A stretch of 64,000 nt of DNA from an uncultured Albidovulum sp. (GCA_913064775.1 CAJYAD010000013.1:1-64000), one strand, 5' to 3'. Shown: positions 42,497 through 55,184, counted from the first letter of the stretch. Numbers and translations are program-made. The notes: generated from the letters alone by a model not told the origin.

Positions 42497-43885
42497 TCAC
42501 GAATGGATCGGGCCGTCGCCGCAGGCAAGCGCGGCCTCGCGCACCGCTTCCGAGAAGGTCGGATGGGCGTGGCAGGTACGCGCCAGATCCTCGGCCGCGG
42601 CGCCGAATTCCATCGCGACGCAGGCCTCGTGGATCAGCTCTCCGGCCGAGGGGCCGATGATGTGGACGCCGAGGATCCGGTCGGTTTCCTTGTCCGCGAG
42701 GATCTTCACGAAGCCATCGCCCTGCAGCACGGCCTTGGCGCGTGCGTTGCCCATGAACGAGAACTTGCCCGCCTTGTAGGCGCGGCCCTCGGCCTTCAGC
42801 GCCTCTTCGGTCTGGCCGACCCAGGCGACCTCGGGGGTGGTGTAGATTACGCCCGGGATCACCGAATAGTTCACATGCCCATGCTGGCCCGCGATCACCT
42901 CGGCCACCGCCATGCCCTCATCCTCGGCCTTGTGGGCAAGCATCGGCCCCTCGATCACGTCGCCGATCGCGTAGATCCCCTTTGCCGAGGTCTGCCAGCT
43001 CTTGTCGGTCTCGATCTGGCCGCGCTTGGTCAGCGCCACGCCGAGGCCGTCGAGGCCCAGCCCCTCGGTATAGGGGCGGCGGCCGGTGGCCAGCAGCACG
43101 GCGTCGGCGTCCAGCGTGGTTTCGCTGTCATCCTTGCGCAGCTTGTAGGTGACCTTGGCCTTGCCCTTCACCACCGTGGCGGATTGCACGGCCGCGCCGG
43201 TGACGAACTCGATCCCCTGCTTCTTCAGCATGCGCTGGAAGGTGCGGGCGACCTCGGCATCGGCACCCGGCACGATCGCGTCGAGGAATTCGACCACCGT
43301 CACCTTGGCGCCGAGCCGGGCGTAGACCGAGCCCAGTTCCAGCCCGATGACGCCGCCGCCGATCACCACCATGGTCTTCGGCGTCTTCGACAGCGACAGT
43401 GCGCCGGTCGAAGTGACGATCACCTTCTCATCGACCTCGACGCCGTTCAGCGGCGCGGGCTCCGACCCCGAGGCGATGACGATGTGCTTCGCCTCATGGG
43501 TCTCGTCGCCGACCTTGACGCGGCCGGCACCGGGGATCGTGGCCCAGCCCTTGATCCAGTCGATCTTGTTCTTTTTGAACAGGAATTCGATGCCCTTGGT
43601 GTTCTGGGCGATGGTGTCGTCCTTGTAGGCCAGCATCTGCGGCCAATCGACTGACGGGCTTTTGCCCTTGAGGCCGAGGGTGGCGAAGTTGTGTTCGGCC
43701 TCGTGCAGCATGTGGCTGGCGTGCAGAAGCGCCTTCGAGGGGATGCAGCCGACGTTGAGGCAGGTGCCGCCCAGGGTGTCGCGCCCCTCGACGCAGGCGG
43801 TTTTCAGCCCCAGCTGGGCGCAGCGGATGGCGCAGACATAGCCCCCCGGGCCGCCGCCGATCACGATCACATCATAGCTTGCCAT
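42497..43885 (-). CDS. lpdA: Dihydrolipoyl dehydrogenase (E3)
   Basis: FAD disulfide oxidoreductase (462 aa) that re-oxidises dihydrolipoyl groups on the E2 subunit and makes NADH. The FAD motif [12 protein letters not shown] is at 8-19 and the redox pair is C42-x4-C47 in [13 protein letters not shown]. The NAD motif [14 protein letters not shown] is near 180, and the C-terminal catalytic HAHPTFSE is at ~440. It is linked to sucAB here, so it serves the 2-oxoglutarate dehydrogenase complex. The start overlaps the upstream membrane-protein gene by 14 bp. Confidence 0.98.
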   Translation of the reverse strand: MASYDVIVIGGGPGGYVCAIRCAQLGLKTACVEGRDTLGGTCLNVGCIPSKALLHASHMLHEAEHNFATLGLKGKSPSVDWPQMLAYKDDTIAQNTKGIEFLFKKNKIDWIKGWATIPGAGRVKVGDETHEAKHIVIASGSEPAPLNGVEVDEKVIVTSTGALSLSKTPKTMVVIGGGVIGLELGSVYARLGAKVTVVEFLDAIVPGADAEVARTFQRMLKKQGIEFVTGAAVQSATVVKGKAKVTYKLRKDDSETTLDADAVLLATGRRPYTEGLGLDGLGVALTKRGQIETDKSWQTSAKGIYAIGDVIEGPMLAHKAEDEGMAVAEVIAGQHGHVNYSVIPGVIYTTPEVAWVGQTEEALKAEGRAYKAGKFSFMGNARAKAVLQGDGFVKILADKETDRILGVHIIGPSAGELIHEACVAMEFGAAAEDLARTCHAHPTFSEAVREAALACGDGPIHS

Positions 43886-44390
43886 GAAGGCCTCCTTTGG
43901 ATTTCGTCTTTTTCTGTCCGGCGCGGGTCCGGAAGGATTTCAGTTTGCCCGCCGTGTGGAACCTGCCGGCGCCGGGGGTATGGCGCAGGATCCGTTCCGC
44001 CGCGAGCAGGATCAGCACGCTTGGGGCAAGACCCAGCGCATGGCCCAGCCAGAGCGGCATCAGCAGGTCCACCGAGACATGGATGATGGCAAAGGTGCGC
44101 ATCACCCACGACAGATGATAGATCGCGGCCAGGAAGATCACCCCTCCGACGACCGCGCGCAGCAGTGACGCCTCGAATTCCGGCAGCGCATAGGCGCGCA
44201 GCTCTGCCAGCCGGCGCAGCCCGAGGCCGGCGGCGATCAGCAGCGCGACGGCCAGCAGCGCCAGCAGCGCCGCCCCCACCCCGCCGGGGCGCGGCGTGCC
44301 GAGAAGGCCCAGCGCCCCGCTGCTGGCCAGCAGGGCAAGCAGCGCGAGGGCCTGAACGGTTCGGCACAGGGGGCGGGCCTTGGACAGCAT
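43872..44390 (-). CDS. Membrane protein of unknown function between MAPEG and lpdA
   Basis: 172 aa. Four or five hydrophobic segments ([76 protein letters not shown]) precede a strongly basic C-terminus ([19 protein letters not shown]). The ATG overlaps the stop of the MAPEG gene as TGATG and the gene's end overlaps lpdA by 14 bp. It is therefore part of the same mRNA and probably coupled in translation. No family recognised. Confidence 0.72.
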   Translation of the reverse strand: MLSKARPLCRTVQALALLALLASSGALGLLGTPRPGGVGAALLALLAVALLIAAGLGLRRLAELRAYALPEFEASLLRAVVGGVIFLAAIYHLSWVMRTFAIIHVSVDLLMPLWLGHALGLAPSVLILLAAERILRHTPGAGRFHTAGKLKSFRTRAGQKKTKSKGGLHGKL

Positions 44391-44779
44391 CACAGCGCAA
44401 GCAGGTAGAGGCCGACGGTGCAGGCGAAACCCACAAGCCACAGCAGGGTGCGCAGGCCGACCAGGTTGAAGACATAGGAAGGCACATAGAGGACGCGCAC
44501 GATCAGGAAGATCTGGGCGCAGATCAGGCTAAGGCCGTCGTTGTGCTGGCGCAGCGCCAGGATCAGGATCGGCGGGGCGAACATCGCCAGCGCGGTGACC
44601 GAATTGTTCAGCGCGCGTTCCATGCGGCCGACCATCCCTTCGAGCGTGCGCTTCTCGTCGCGCGAAGAGATCAGGTAGCCCATGTCGAACTGCGTCGCCG
44701 CGCCCGAGACCTGCACGAAGAGGACGAGGCAGACGAAAAGTCCGTAGAGGGCAAGGATGCTAAGTTCGTCGGTCATCAT
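44390..44779 (-). CDS. MAPEG-family membrane protein (second of a pair)
   Basis: 129 aa, four-helix integral membrane protein of the MAPEG superfamily (membrane-associated proteins in eicosanoid and glutathione metabolism). The typical signature is RMERALNNSVTALAMFAPP in the second helix region, with ARVLYVPSYVFNLVG-like residues (as RVLYVPSYV) later. Bacterial members are mostly uncharacterised; some bind glutathione. An ATG pair (44779 and 44776) offers two starts. A paralogue of similar size lies 145 nt upstream in the same direction. Confidence 0.85.
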   Translation of the reverse strand: MMTDELSILALYGLFVCLVLFVQVSGAATQFDMGYLISSRDEKRTLEGMVGRMERALNNSVTALAMFAPPILILALRQHNDGLSLICAQIFLIVRVLYVPSYVFNLVGLRTLLWLVGFACTVGLYLLAL

Positions 44780-44886
44780 GGCGCGTTCCTTTCGGGCTGG
44801 GGCGTGGGGTCCAGCATAGCAGTCCCGGCGCGGTTGCACAGCGGCGGCAGGGGGCCGCGGGGCCCGTCCTGGCCGGTGGCCAATTC

Positions 44887-44921
44887 ACCCCCGCGCCTAT
44901 TTGCACCAAGAAGAAACATGG
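44887..44921 (-). repeat. Half copy of family B repeat between the two MAPEG genes
   Basis: On the minus strand: TTTCTTCTTGGTGCAAATAG followed by GGCGCGGGGG, matching the inner part of the family B right arm. It fills much of the gap between the paired MAPEG genes. Confidence 0.6.
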
Positions 44922-44923
44922 GA

Positions 44924-45319
44924 TCAGAAGAGCGCGGCGAGGGTAAGGAACAGCGTGGCCAGGAAGCCCAGGCCCCAGATTGCCGAGCGCCAGGGCGCCA
45001 GGCCCAGCGCATAGGCGGGGATGTAGAGAAGGCGCGCCGCCAGGAAGGCCCAGGCGACCGCCGCGGTATCCGGGGTGCTTTGGTGGGTGAGGCCGACCAT
45101 CAGCGCCGCCGGGGCGAAAAGGATCAGGCTTTCGAGCGAGTTGTTCACCGCACGCTGGAGCCGGGCAGTGGTGGTGCCCAGCGGACGTTCGGGCGGGGTG
45201 TCGCGCGGGCCGGTGGTATATGCGCGGCCGATCTCAAGATTGGCGCGGACCGCGTAGAGACACAGCAGCACCATGTGCAGCAGGATCGCGAGGCCAAGGA
45301 CGGTGAGTTCAGGGGTCAT
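44924..45319 (-). CDS. MAPEG-family membrane protein (first of a pair)
   Basis: 131 aa, four hydrophobic helices. The signature RLQRAVNNSLESLILFAPAAL and ARLLYIPAYALGLAPWRS align with the same segments of the second MAPEG protein, so the two genes look like an old tandem duplication. It begins MTPELTVLGLAILLHMVLLCL. The gene follows sucB after a strong hairpin. A role in membrane redox or detoxification is possible from the superfamily, but nothing ties it to 2-oxoglutarate dehydrogenase except position. Confidence 0.86.
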   Translation of the reverse strand: MTPELTVLGLAILLHMVLLCLYAVRANLEIGRAYTTGPRDTPPERPLGTTTARLQRAVNNSLESLILFAPAALMVGLTHQSTPDTAAVAWAFLAARLLYIPAYALGLAPWRSAIWGLGFLATLFLTLAALF

Positions 45320-45337
45320 GGGATAGCCCGGAAGGCG

Positions 45338-45360
45338 GGCCCCGGCACCAGGCCGGGGCC
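45338..45360 (-). terminator. Strong hairpin after sucB
   Basis: GGCCCCGGC (45338-45346) pairs perfectly with GCCGGGGCC (45352-45360), loop of 5 nt, starting 7 nt after the sucB stop. There is no T-run, so it may partially terminate or protect the upstream mRNA end rather than stop transcription fully. Confidence 0.55.
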
Positions 45361-45367
45361 GCGCGGT

Positions 45368-46903
45368 TTACAGATCCATCAGCAGGCGGCGCGGATCCTC
45401 GAGCGCTTCCTTGACGCGCACGAGGAAGGTCACGGCGCCCTTGCCGTCGACCACGCGGTGATCGTAGCTGAGCGCAAGATACATCATCGGCCGGATCACG
45501 ATCTGGCCGCCGACGACCATCGGGCGTTCCTGGATCTTGTGCATGCCCAGGATCCCCGATTGCGGCGGGTTCAGGATCGGCGACGACATCAAGGAGCCAT
45601 AGACGCCACCGTTCGAGATGGTGAAGCTGCCGCCCTGCATCTCGGCCATCGACAGCTTGCCATCACGGGCGCGCAGCCCAAGTTCGGCGATCTTCTTCTC
45701 GATCGCGGCAAAGCCCATCTGGTCGGCATCGCGCACCACCGGCACCACAAGGCCCTGGGGCGTGCCCACGGCCACGCCCATGTGGACGTAGTTCTTGTAG
45801 ACCACGTCGGTGCCGTCGATCTCGGCGTTGACCTCGGGGACCTCGGCCAGGGCGTGACAGCAGGCCTTCACGAAGAAGGACATGAAGCCCAGCTTTACCC
45901 CGTGCTTCTTCTCGAACACGCCCTTGTATTCGTTGCGCAGGTCCATGATCGCCTTCATGTCGACCTCATTATAGGTCGTCAGCATGGCGGCGGTGTTCTG
46001 CGCGTCCTTCAGGCGGCGCGCGATGGTCTGGCGCAGGCGGGTCATCTTCACCCGTTCCTCGCGGGCGGCGTCGTCGGCCGGAACGGCGGCGCGCGGCGCG
46101 GCGGCCGGGGCGCTGGTGCGTGCCGACGGCGACGAGGCGGCGGCCACGGCCCGGGCCACGTCTTCCTTCATCGCGCGACCGTCGCGACCGGTGCCCTGCA
46201 CCTGATCGCGGGCAAGGCCGGCGTCGGCCATCGCCTTCTTGGCCGAGGGCGCATCTTCCACGTCCTTCTTCGGCGCATCGGCCTTGGCCGGCGCGGGCGC
46301 TGCTGCTGCGGCGGCGGGCGCGGCGGCGGGGGCCGACCCGGCCGTGGCACCGGCCGAGATTTCGGCCAGCTTCGAGCCGGCGGCGACGGTTTCGCCCTCG
46401 GCCACCAGGATCTTGCCCATCACGCCTGCGGCGGGCGCCGGGACCTCGACCGAGACCTTGTCGGTCTCCAGCTCGCACAGCATCTCGTCCTGCGCGACCG
46501 CGTCGCCTTCCTTCTTGAACCAGGTGGCGACCGTCGCCTCGGACACGCTTTCGCCCAGCGCGGGCACCATTACGTCAACCATCTTGCCCTCTTTCCCGCT
46601 GCTTGCGGGCTTCGATTGTACCTCTGCCGACGGGCGCGGCTTGGGCTGCTCCGAGCCCGCCTTGCCCTCTTCGGCGACCTGCGCGAGCAGCGCGTTCACA
46701 CCGACCGTTTCGCCTTCCTTGGCGACGATTTCGTCGAGAATACCCGAGACCGGGCTGGGCACCTCAACGGTGACCTTGTCGGTTTCCAGCTCGCACAGCA
46801 TCTCGTCCACCGCGACCGCATCGCCCGGCTGCTTGAACCAGGTCGCGACCGTGGCTTCCGAGACGCTTTCACCCAGCGTGGGAACACGCACTTCCGTTGC
46901 CAT
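45368..46903 (-). CDS. sucB: Dihydrolipoyl succinyltransferase (E2 of 2-oxoglutarate dehydrogenase)
   Basis: Core subunit (511 aa) that moves the succinyl group from E1 to CoA via lipoyl-lysine. It has two lipoyl domains in tandem (1-~78 and ~107-185), each with an ETDKV(T/S)VEVP lipoylation site. An Ala/Pro-rich linker, a peripheral-subunit-binding domain (~225-260, with [19 protein letters not shown]) and the catalytic domain ending [16 protein letters not shown] (catalytic His and Asp) follow. Many E2o proteins have one lipoyl domain; two is a feature of this lineage. It starts 4 nt after sucA ends. Confidence 0.97.
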   Translation of the reverse strand: MATEVRVPTLGESVSEATVATWFKQPGDAVAVDEMLCELETDKVTVEVPSPVSGILDEIVAKEGETVGVNALLAQVAEEGKAGSEQPKPRPSAEVQSKPASSGKEGKMVDVMVPALGESVSEATVATWFKKEGDAVAQDEMLCELETDKVSVEVPAPAAGVMGKILVAEGETVAAGSKLAEISAGATAGSAPAAAPAAAAAAPAPAKADAPKKDVEDAPSAKKAMADAGLARDQVQGTGRDGRAMKEDVARAVAAASSPSARTSAPAAAPRAAVPADDAAREERVKMTRLRQTIARRLKDAQNTAAMLTTYNEVDMKAIMDLRNEYKGVFEKKHGVKLGFMSFFVKACCHALAEVPEVNAEIDGTDVVYKNYVHMGVAVGTPQGLVVPVVRDADQMGFAAIEKKIAELGLRARDGKLSMAEMQGGSFTISNGGVYGSLMSSPILNPPQSGILGMHKIQERPMVVGGQIVIRPMMYLALSYDHRVVDGKGAVTFLVRVKEALEDPRRLLMDL

Positions 46904-46907
46904 ATTC

Positions 46908-49868
46908 TTATCCTTCGATCGTCAGCGCTTCGTTTACGAGCGCTTCCTGCTGTTTCTTGTGCTGACTGGCCAGACCGGTCGCCGGCGAGGCCGAGGCCTG
47001 ACGGCCCACATAGCGGGGCCGCGAATGTTTCGCCCCGATCCGGGTCAGTACCCATTCGATATTCGGCTCGATGAAGCTCCAGCCGCCCTGATTCTTGGGC
47101 TCTTCCTGGCACCAGACGATTTCCGCCTGCTTGAAGCGCTCCAGCTCCTTCACCAGCGCCAGCGCCGGGAACGGATAGAATTGCTCAAGCCGCATCAGAT
47201 AGACATCGTCGAGGCCGCGCGCGTCGCGTTCGGCCAGCAGGTCGAAATAGACCTTGCCCGAGCACATCACCACGCGGCGGATCTTCTCGTCGGCGGCCAG
47301 CTTGGTGTCGGAATGGCCCTTTTCGGCGTCGTCCCACAGCACGCGGTGGAAATGCGAGCCGGTGGTGAAATCCTCGGCGTCCGAGATGCACATCGGATGG
47401 CGCAGCAGCGATTTCGGCGTCATCAGAACCAGCGGCTTGCGGAAGCTGCGGTGCAGCTGGCGGCGCAGGATGTGGAAATAGTTCGCGGGCGTGGTGCAGT
47501 TCGCGACGATCCAGTTGTCCTCGGCGCACATCTGCAGGAAGCGCTCCAGCCGGGCCGAGGAATGTTCCGGCCCCTGGCCCTCGAAGCCGTGCGGCAGCAG
47601 CATCACCAGACCCGACATCCGCAGCCATTTGCGTTCGCCCGAGCTGATGAACTGGTCGAACATGATCTGCGCGCCGTTGGCGAAATCGCCGAACTGGGCT
47701 TCCCACAGGGTCAGCGCGTTGGGTTCGGCCAGCGAATAGCCGTATTCGAAACCCAGCACCGCGTATTCCGACAGCATCGAGTCGATCACCTCGAAGCGCG
47801 CCTGACCCTCGCGGATGTGGTTGAGGGGATAGTAGCGCTCTTCCGTCTCTTGATCGAAGAAGGCCGAATGGCGTTGGCTGAAGGTGCCGCGGGTGCAGTC
47901 CTGACCCGACAGGCGAACCGGGAAGCCCTCGGTCGCGAGCGATCCGAAGGCGATCGCCTCGGCGGTGGCCCAGTCAAAGCTCTTGCCGGTTTCGAACATC
48001 TTCTGCTTGGCTTCCAGCAGCCGCCCCACCGTCTTGTGCAGGTGGAAGCCCTCGGGCACCCGCACCAGCGCCTGACCGACATCGGCCAGCGTGTCGGGCG
48101 AGATCGCGGTCTGGCCGGGGGTGTATTCGGCGCCCTCGCGGTCGATCCCCGACCAGCGGCCATCCAGCCAGTCGGCCTTGTTGGGCTTGTAATCCTTGCC
48201 GGCCTCGAATTCCTCGTTCAGATGGGCCTGGAACGAGGCTTTCATGTCCTCGATCTCGCCCTCGGGGATCAGCCCGTCCTTCACCAGACGCTCGGTATAG
48301 AGCTGAAGCGTGGTCTTCTGCTTCTTGATCTTGGTGTACATGATCGGGTTGGTGAACATCGGCTCGTCGCCTTCGTTGTGACCGAAGCGACGGTAGCAGA
48401 AGATGTCGATCACCACGTCCTTGTGGAACTTCTGGCGGAACTCGGTGGCCACCTTGGCGGCGTGGACCACGGCCTCCGGATCATCGCCGTTCACGTGGAA
48501 GATCGGCGCCTCGACCATCAGCGCGATGTCGGTCGGGTAGGGCGAAGAGCGCGAGAAATGCGGCGCGGTAGTGAAACCGATCTGGTTGTTCACCACCAGA
48601 TGGATCGTGCCGCCCGCGCGGTGGCCGACCAGCCCCGACATGCCGAAGCATTCCGCCACCACGCCCTGACCGGCAAAGGCCGCGTCACCGTGCAGCAGCA
48701 CCGGCAGCACCTGGGTGCGCTCGGCGTCGTTCAGCTGCGATTGCTTGGCGCGCGCCTTGCCCAGCACGACCGGGTTCACCGCCTCAAGGTGGCTGGGGTT
48801 GGCCGTCAGCGACAGGTGCACGGTGTTGTCGTCGAAGGTCCGGTCGCTGGAAGCGCCGAGGTGGTATTTCACATCGCCCGACCCGTCGACATCCTCGGGC
48901 TTGAAGCTGCCGCCCTGGAATTCGTTGAAGATCGCGCGGTAGGGCTTGGCCAGCACGTTGGCCAGCACCGACAGGCGGCCGCGGTGCGGCATGCCGATGA
49001 CGACGTCCTTGATCCCCAGCGCACCACCGCGCTTGATGATCTGCTCCATCGCCGGGATCAGGCTTTCGCCGCCGTCCAGACCGAAGCGCTTGGTGCCCAT
49101 GTACTTGACATGCAGGAACTTCTCGAAGCCCTCGGCCTCGACCAGCTTGTTCAGGATCGCGCGGCGGCCTTCCCGGGTGAAGCTGATTTCCTTGCCGTAG
49201 CCCTCGATCCGCTCTTTCAGCCAGCTCGACTCTTCGGGGTTCGAGATGTGCATGTATTGCAGCGCGAACGTGCCGCAATAGGTGCGCTTCACGATGTCGA
49301 GGATCTGCCGCATCGACGCCAGCTGCATCCCCAGCACGTTGTCGATGAAGATCGGGCGGTCCAGGTCGGCCTCGGTGAAGCCGTAGGATTTCGGGTCTAG
49401 CTCGGGGTAATGGGTGGTTTCGCTGCGCGCCAGCGGGTCCAGATCGGCGGCCAGATGACCACGGATGCGGTAGGCGCGGATCAGCATCAGCGCGCGGATC
49501 GAATCCAGCACCGCGCGCTGGACCTGATCGTCGGACAGGCTGACGCCGACCTTTTCCGCCTGCTTGGCGATCTTCTTGCCGGCGTCCTTCATCTCGGCCG
49601 CGGCGGCGGGCCATTCGCCCGTCAGCGCCGAGGTAAGCTCGTCCATCGGTTCCGGCGGCCAGTCGGCGCGCGCCCAGCTGGGGCCGGCGGCCTGTTTGCG
49701 CGCGGCGGGGGCGTCATCGCCGACGGCGGCGAAGAACTCGGCCCAGGCGGCGTCGACACTGGCCGGATCGGCGGCATAGCGGGCCTCAAGCTGCGCGATA
49801 TAATCGGCATTCGCCCCGTCGAGGAACGACGAGGCGTGGAATTGGTCGTTGGGGGATTGGTCGGTCAT
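46908..49868 (-). CDS. sucA: 2-oxoglutarate dehydrogenase E1 component
   Basis: Thiamine-diphosphate decarboxylase (986 aa) of the 2-oxoglutarate dehydrogenase complex in the TCA cycle. The N-terminal segment [19 protein letters not shown] binds E2. The ThDP-binding core is seen in [36 protein letters not shown] and [10 protein letters not shown]. The transketolase-like C-terminal half contains [28 protein letters not shown]. Full length. It is followed within 4 nt by sucB. The 365-bp gap upstream separates it from sucD. Confidence 0.98.
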   Translation of the reverse strand: MTDQSPNDQFHASSFLDGANADYIAQLEARYAADPASVDAAWAEFFAAVGDDAPAARKQAAGPSWARADWPPEPMDELTSALTGEWPAAAAEMKDAGKKIAKQAEKVGVSLSDDQVQRAVLDSIRALMLIRAYRIRGHLAADLDPLARSETTHYPELDPKSYGFTEADLDRPIFIDNVLGMQLASMRQILDIVKRTYCGTFALQYMHISNPEESSWLKERIEGYGKEISFTREGRRAILNKLVEAEGFEKFLHVKYMGTKRFGLDGGESLIPAMEQIIKRGGALGIKDVVIGMPHRGRLSVLANVLAKPYRAIFNEFQGGSFKPEDVDGSGDVKYHLGASSDRTFDDNTVHLSLTANPSHLEAVNPVVLGKARAKQSQLNDAERTQVLPVLLHGDAAFAGQGVVAECFGMSGLVGHRAGGTIHLVVNNQIGFTTAPHFSRSSPYPTDIALMVEAPIFHVNGDDPEAVVHAAKVATEFRQKFHKDVVIDIFCYRRFGHNEGDEPMFTNPIMYTKIKKQKTTLQLYTERLVKDGLIPEGEIEDMKASFQAHLNEEFEAGKDYKPNKADWLDGRWSGIDREGAEYTPGQTAISPDTLADVGQALVRVPEGFHLHKTVGRLLEAKQKMFETGKSFDWATAEAIAFGSLATEGFPVRLSGQDCTRGTFSQRHSAFFDQETEERYYPLNHIREGQARFEVIDSMLSEYAVLGFEYGYSLAEPNALTLWEAQFGDFANGAQIMFDQFISSGERKWLRMSGLVMLLPHGFEGQGPEHSSARLERFLQMCAEDNWIVANCTTPANYFHILRRQLHRSFRKPLVLMTPKSLLRHPMCISDAEDFTTGSHFHRVLWDDAEKGHSDTKLAADEKIRRVVMCSGKVYFDLLAERDARGLDDVYLMRLEQFYPFPALALVKELERFKQAEIVWCQEEPKNQGGWSFIEPNIEWVLTRIGAKHSRPRYVGRQASASPATGLASQHKKQQEALVNEALTIEG

Positions 49869-50233
49869 GATGATACCTCGAGCGGGTTTGGACCGTATGG
49901 GTTGGGGCCGGATTGCGCGCGCCGGAAAGGCCGCCGAAGCGGCCCAAGGGCCCGTCGGACCCCGGGCAGGGCATGTGAGGGGATCGAAGGGAGCGGGGGG
50001 AAGGGAAGCGACCGCCCCGGGCGCCGGGCGCCCATGTCGGGGCCCACGTCGGTGGGGCAGGTCGGATCAGAAGGCCCGGCCGCAGGGCCGCCGGGCAGGG
50101 CGAAGAGGGAGGGGCCCCGGTTCGCGGGGCGCGCGGCAGGTCGCGAGAAGAGGCTAAGCCTCCCCGAACACTTCCTGATTGCCTGCGCGAACCCCATCGG
50201 GGGATCTCCCTCTTCTGCGCGTGGCGGTCGGTG
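49869..50233. other. Non-coding gap between sucD and sucA
   Basis: 365 bp with no convincing gene. It is GC-rich and purine-skewed. A perfect 7-bp hairpin GCCCGGC/GCCGGGC is at 50074-50096, with smaller palindromes (GGCCCAAGGGCC-like) near 49940. It may hold a secondary promoter or processing site for sucAB. No promoter consensus was recognised. Confidence 0.45.
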
Positions 50234-51115
50234 TTAACCGATCGCCTTCAACACGGCCTCGCCCAGGCCCGCCGGGCTGTCGGCCACGATGACCCCGGCC
50301 GATTTCATGGCCTCGATCTTCGATTCCGCATCGCCCTTGCCACCGGCGACGATGGCACCGGCATGGCCCATGCGGCGGCCCTTGGGCGCCGTGCGGCCAG
50401 CGATGAAGCCCGCGACCGGCTTCTTGCGGCCACGCTTTGCCTCATCCTTGAGGAACTGCGCGGCCTCTTCTTCCGCCGCGCCGCCGATCTCGCCGATCAT
50501 GATGATCGACTGGGTCTCGTCGTCGGCCAGGAACCATTCCAGCACGTCGATATGCTCGGTGCCCTTGATCGGGTCGCCGCCGATGCCGACGCAGGTGGAC
50601 TGGCCAAGGCCTACATCCGTCGTCTGTTTCACGGCTTCATAGGTAAGCGTCCCCGAGCGCGAAACAACACCGACAGAGCCGCGCTTGTGAATGTGACCGG
50701 GCATGATGCCGATCTTGCAGGCGTCGGGGGTGATGACGCCGGGGCAGTTCGGCCCGATCAGCGTGGATTTGGACCCGTCCAGCGCGCGCTTGACCCGCAT
50801 CATGTCCAGCACCGGGATGCCTTCGGTGATGCAGACGATCAGCGCGATCCCGGCGTCGATCGCTTCCAGGATCGAATCCGCGGCGAACGGCGGCGGGACG
50901 TAGATCACGGTGGCGTTGGCTTCGGTCTTGGCCATGGCCTCGTGCACCGAGTTGAAGACCGGCAGATCCAGATGGGTCTGACCGCCTTTGCCCGGGGTCA
51001 CGCCGCCGACCATCTTGGTCCCGTAGGCGATTGCCTGTTCGGAATGGAAGGTCCCCTGGCTGCCGGTGATGCCCTGACAGATGACGCGGGTGTTTTCGTC
51101 GACGAGTACGGCCAT
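50234..51115 (-). CDS. sucD: Succinyl-CoA synthetase alpha subunit
   Basis: ADP/GDP-forming succinyl-CoA ligase subunit (293 aa), making ATP from succinyl-CoA together with SucC. The CoA-binding Rossmann domain begins [24 protein letters not shown]. The phosphorylated active-site His is in [14 protein letters not shown] (~residue 247). [11 protein letters not shown] and [13 protein letters not shown] are also conserved. GGAGGG lies upstream of ATG 51115. The subunit pair is split: a small lipoprotein gene lies between sucC and sucD. Confidence 0.97.
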   Translation of the reverse strand: MAVLVDENTRVICQGITGSQGTFHSEQAIAYGTKMVGGVTPGKGGQTHLDLPVFNSVHEAMAKTEANATVIYVPPPFAADSILEAIDAGIALIVCITEGIPVLDMMRVKRALDGSKSTLIGPNCPGVITPDACKIGIMPGHIHKRGSVGVVSRSGTLTYEAVKQTTDVGLGQSTCVGIGGDPIKGTEHIDVLEWFLADDETQSIIMIGEIGGAAEEEAAQFLKDEAKRGRKKPVAGFIAGRTAPKGRRMGHAGAIVAGGKGDAESKIEAMKSAGVIVADSPAGLGEAVLKAIG

Positions 51116-51264
51116 CTGGCCCTCCTGCTTGGTCTTAGGGTCGGGCGCCACGGGGCGCCTGTAAATCTGGTGGCTGCAAAACCACTCCACGCCGCTGCCC
51201 GCCAGGGGCGCGGAGATGGCCTGTCAACGCGGCGGCGCAGCCAGCCGCCGCGAGGGGATCCGGG

Positions 51265-51516
51265 TCAGCCGGCGGGCTTCGAATGCCCTCCGGTCGTGGT
51301 GACCGTCGGATCCCAGTAATTCACCTTCTGCGGGCCGCAGCGTACCGGCGCGCTGGGCGTGCCGTGCATGTATTTCTGGGCCATGGGGTCGAGGTTCGGG
51401 CAGGTCAAGGTGCCCTTGTAGGTGTGTTCCTCGACATGAACCCCATCGACGCAACCCGCCAGGGTCAGACAACCAAGGACGGCTATCAGCCCCGCTTTCG
51501 GAAGGTGTGTCCTCAT
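51265..51516 (-). CDS. Small lipoprotein inserted between sucC and sucD
   Basis: 83 aa. A lipoprotein signal peptide ([22 protein letters not shown]) has the lipobox LAGC, so Cys22 would be lipidated. The mature part is ~62 residues with two further Cys (in LTCPNL and VRCGPQ), which could form a disulfide, and a [10 protein letters not shown] tail. AGGAGAG precedes the ATG. It lies 128 nt after sucC and 149 nt before sucD, all in one direction. No named family recognised. Its place inside a TCA operon is unexpected. Confidence 0.75.
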   Translation of the reverse strand: MRTHLPKAGLIAVLGCLTLAGCVDGVHVEEHTYKGTLTCPNLDPMAQKYMHGTPSAPVRCGPQKVNYWDPTVTTTGGHSKPAG

Positions 51517-51644
51517 TCCGTTACTCTCCTCTTCGGCATACCCGTGCCCACTCTTACCACGGATCAGGTGCATGCCCTTCACCGCCTTCACTTATCCGCG
51601 CCAAAGGACATGACGCGTGACGTATTTGACTCAGGCGTCGCGGG

Positions 51645-52838
<1,194 letters not shown>

Positions 52839-52944
52839 GAACTCGTCCCGTCTCTGAGAAATTTCAGTCGGCATGGCACATCGCGATGGGCGGAGAAACG
52901 GATATCTGCAAGAAATCGCGGATTTGCGAAAAAAAAGCGAATTT

Positions 52945-52975
52945 TGTGATCACACTTTTTGAAGCTGTGATCACA
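52945..52975. promoter_or_regulatory. Double TGTGATCACA operator upstream of sucC
   Basis: Two identical perfect 10-bp palindromes, at 52945-52954 and 52966-52975. Their centres are exactly 21 bp apart, two helical turns, so two dimers could bind side by side on one face of the DNA. TGTGATCACA resembles half-fused CRP/FNR- or GntR-type sites. The regulator is unknown. Confidence 0.75.
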
Positions 52976-53217
52976 TATGCGGCCCGCCTGCCTCTGCGGC
53001 AGGGTGTCGCGGCCGAGTCGGGCGTCCGAACGACTCAAAGCCGTGCCTGACATCCGGCATGAAACCGGGCCGCGGTGCCAGGCGCGTCAGTGTCGAGGAA
53101 TGGGAAGGGATCAGGAAAGGGCATGGCCCGGTCTGCGCGTCACGGGCGCCAAGCATCGCCGGTCGCGCGGTGCCGTGGGGCCTGCCGATACGCAGGAAAA
53201 CCAAGCGGCGCTGCGTG

Positions 53218-53250
53218 GGCCCCCGGCCGGGCTGTCGCCAGCCGGGGGCC
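53218..53250 (-). terminator. Hairpin terminator of mdh
   Basis: A 10-bp perfect stem GGCCCCCGGC (53218-53227) with GCCGGGGGCC (53241-53250) and a 13-nt loop. It begins 9 nt after the mdh stop codon on the minus strand. A TTTT lies about 18 nt further on. Confidence 0.65.
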
Positions 53251-53259
53251 GCCTCACCC

Positions 53260-54360
<1,101 letters not shown>

Positions 54361-54406
54361 GCGGCCAGAGTGAGGGGTTAGCGCAGATCAGAGGTATGAC
54401 GCAGGT

Positions 54407-55159
54407 ATGACATTCGACCTGACCTTCTTTGCGCTGGCGATCCCGGCGGTGCTGTTCGCGGGGATCTCGAAGGGCGGATTCGGCTCTGGCGCGGCGTTTG
54501 CTGCGACCCCGATTCTGGCGCTGATCCTGACGCCGGGGCAGGCGCTGGGGCTGATGCTGCCGCTGCTGATGCTGATGGATGTGACCAACCTGCGCCCCTA
54601 TTGGCGCAAGTGGGACGGCGGCGCGGCGCGCGCCCTTCTGATCGGCGCGGTGCCGGGCATCGCGCTGGCCGCCGCGATCTACCACATCGCTGACCCCGAG
54701 TTCTTTCGGCTGTTGATCGGTTCCATGGCGCTGGCCTTCGTCGCCTGGCAATTCGTGCTGGCGCGCGGCTGGGTGCGGCTGGGCCAGCGCAAGGCGGGGC
54801 GCGGACTGGGCATCACCATGGGGATGATCGGCGGCTTCACCAGCTTCGTGTCGAATGCGGGCGGGCCTCCGGCGGCGATCTACCTGCTGTCGACCGGGAT
54901 CGGCAAGACCACCTATCAGGCGACGACGGTGATCGTCTTCTGGGTGATCAACATCCTGAAATTCTTCCCCTTCCTCTATCTGGGGATCTTCACCCACCAG
55001 ACCATGCAGGCGGATCTGATGCTGGCCCCCTTCGCCGTGGCCGGCGCCTGGATCGGCGTCAAGGCGCATCACATGGTCCCCGAGAAGTGGTTCTTCGGCC
55101 TGACCTATGTGCTCTTGGTGCTGACCGGGGCAAAGCTGATCTGGGATGCCCTGGCCTGA
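54407..55159 (+). CDS. TauE/SafE-family (TSUP) membrane transporter
   Basis: 250-aa inner-membrane protein with about seven to eight hydrophobic segments. It carries the two TSUP half-repeat signatures, ISKGGFGSGAAFAATPILAL near the start and GGFTSFVSNAGGPPAAIYLLS in the second half. The family exports sulfite, sulfoacetate or related organosulfonates, or moves other anions; the substrate is not deducible. A preceding ATG at 54394 opens only a four-codon frame, so 54407 is used. Divergent from mdh. A short intergenic repeat follows the stop. Confidence 0.9.
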   Translation: MTFDLTFFALAIPAVLFAGISKGGFGSGAAFAATPILALILTPGQALGLMLPLLMLMDVTNLRPYWRKWDGGAARALLIGAVPGIALAAAIYHIADPEFFRLLIGSMALAFVAWQFVLARGWVRLGQRKAGRGLGITMGMIGGFTSFVSNAGGPPAAIYLLSTGIGKTTYQATTVIVFWVINILKFFPFLYLGIFTHQTMQADLMLAPFAVAGAWIGVKAHHMVPEKWFFGLTYVLLVLTGAKLIWDALA

Positions 55160-55184
55160 GGCGCGGCACGCCCAATCCCGCCTC

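Larger units (their letters stand above)
52839..53259. other. Regulatory gap between mdh and sucC
   Basis: 421 bp without a gene. The half near sucC (52860-52980) is AT-rich with A-tracts and the paired palindromes. The half near mdh is GC-rich and ends in the mdh terminator hairpin (53218-53250). The sucC promoter should lie around 52870-52970, but no close -35/-10 match was found; TTCGCA with AGATAT at a 17-bp spacing is the best, weak candidate. Confidence 0.6.

Noticed and set aside
44165-47074. A 969-residue frame across MAPEG genes and sucB.
   Set aside because: It spans several intergenic regions and opposes four genes with clear identity; a compositional artefact.
46239-49400. A 1053-residue open frame opposite sucA/sucB.
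   Set aside because: High GC produces long antisense frames; its sequence is His/Arg/Asp-rich without motifs, while sucA and sucB on the other strand are fully recognisable.
49869-50233. A possible small gene in the sucD-sucA gap.
   Set aside because: Open frames there are Gly/Arg/Pro-rich on both strands, without ribosome sites or hydrophobic patterns.
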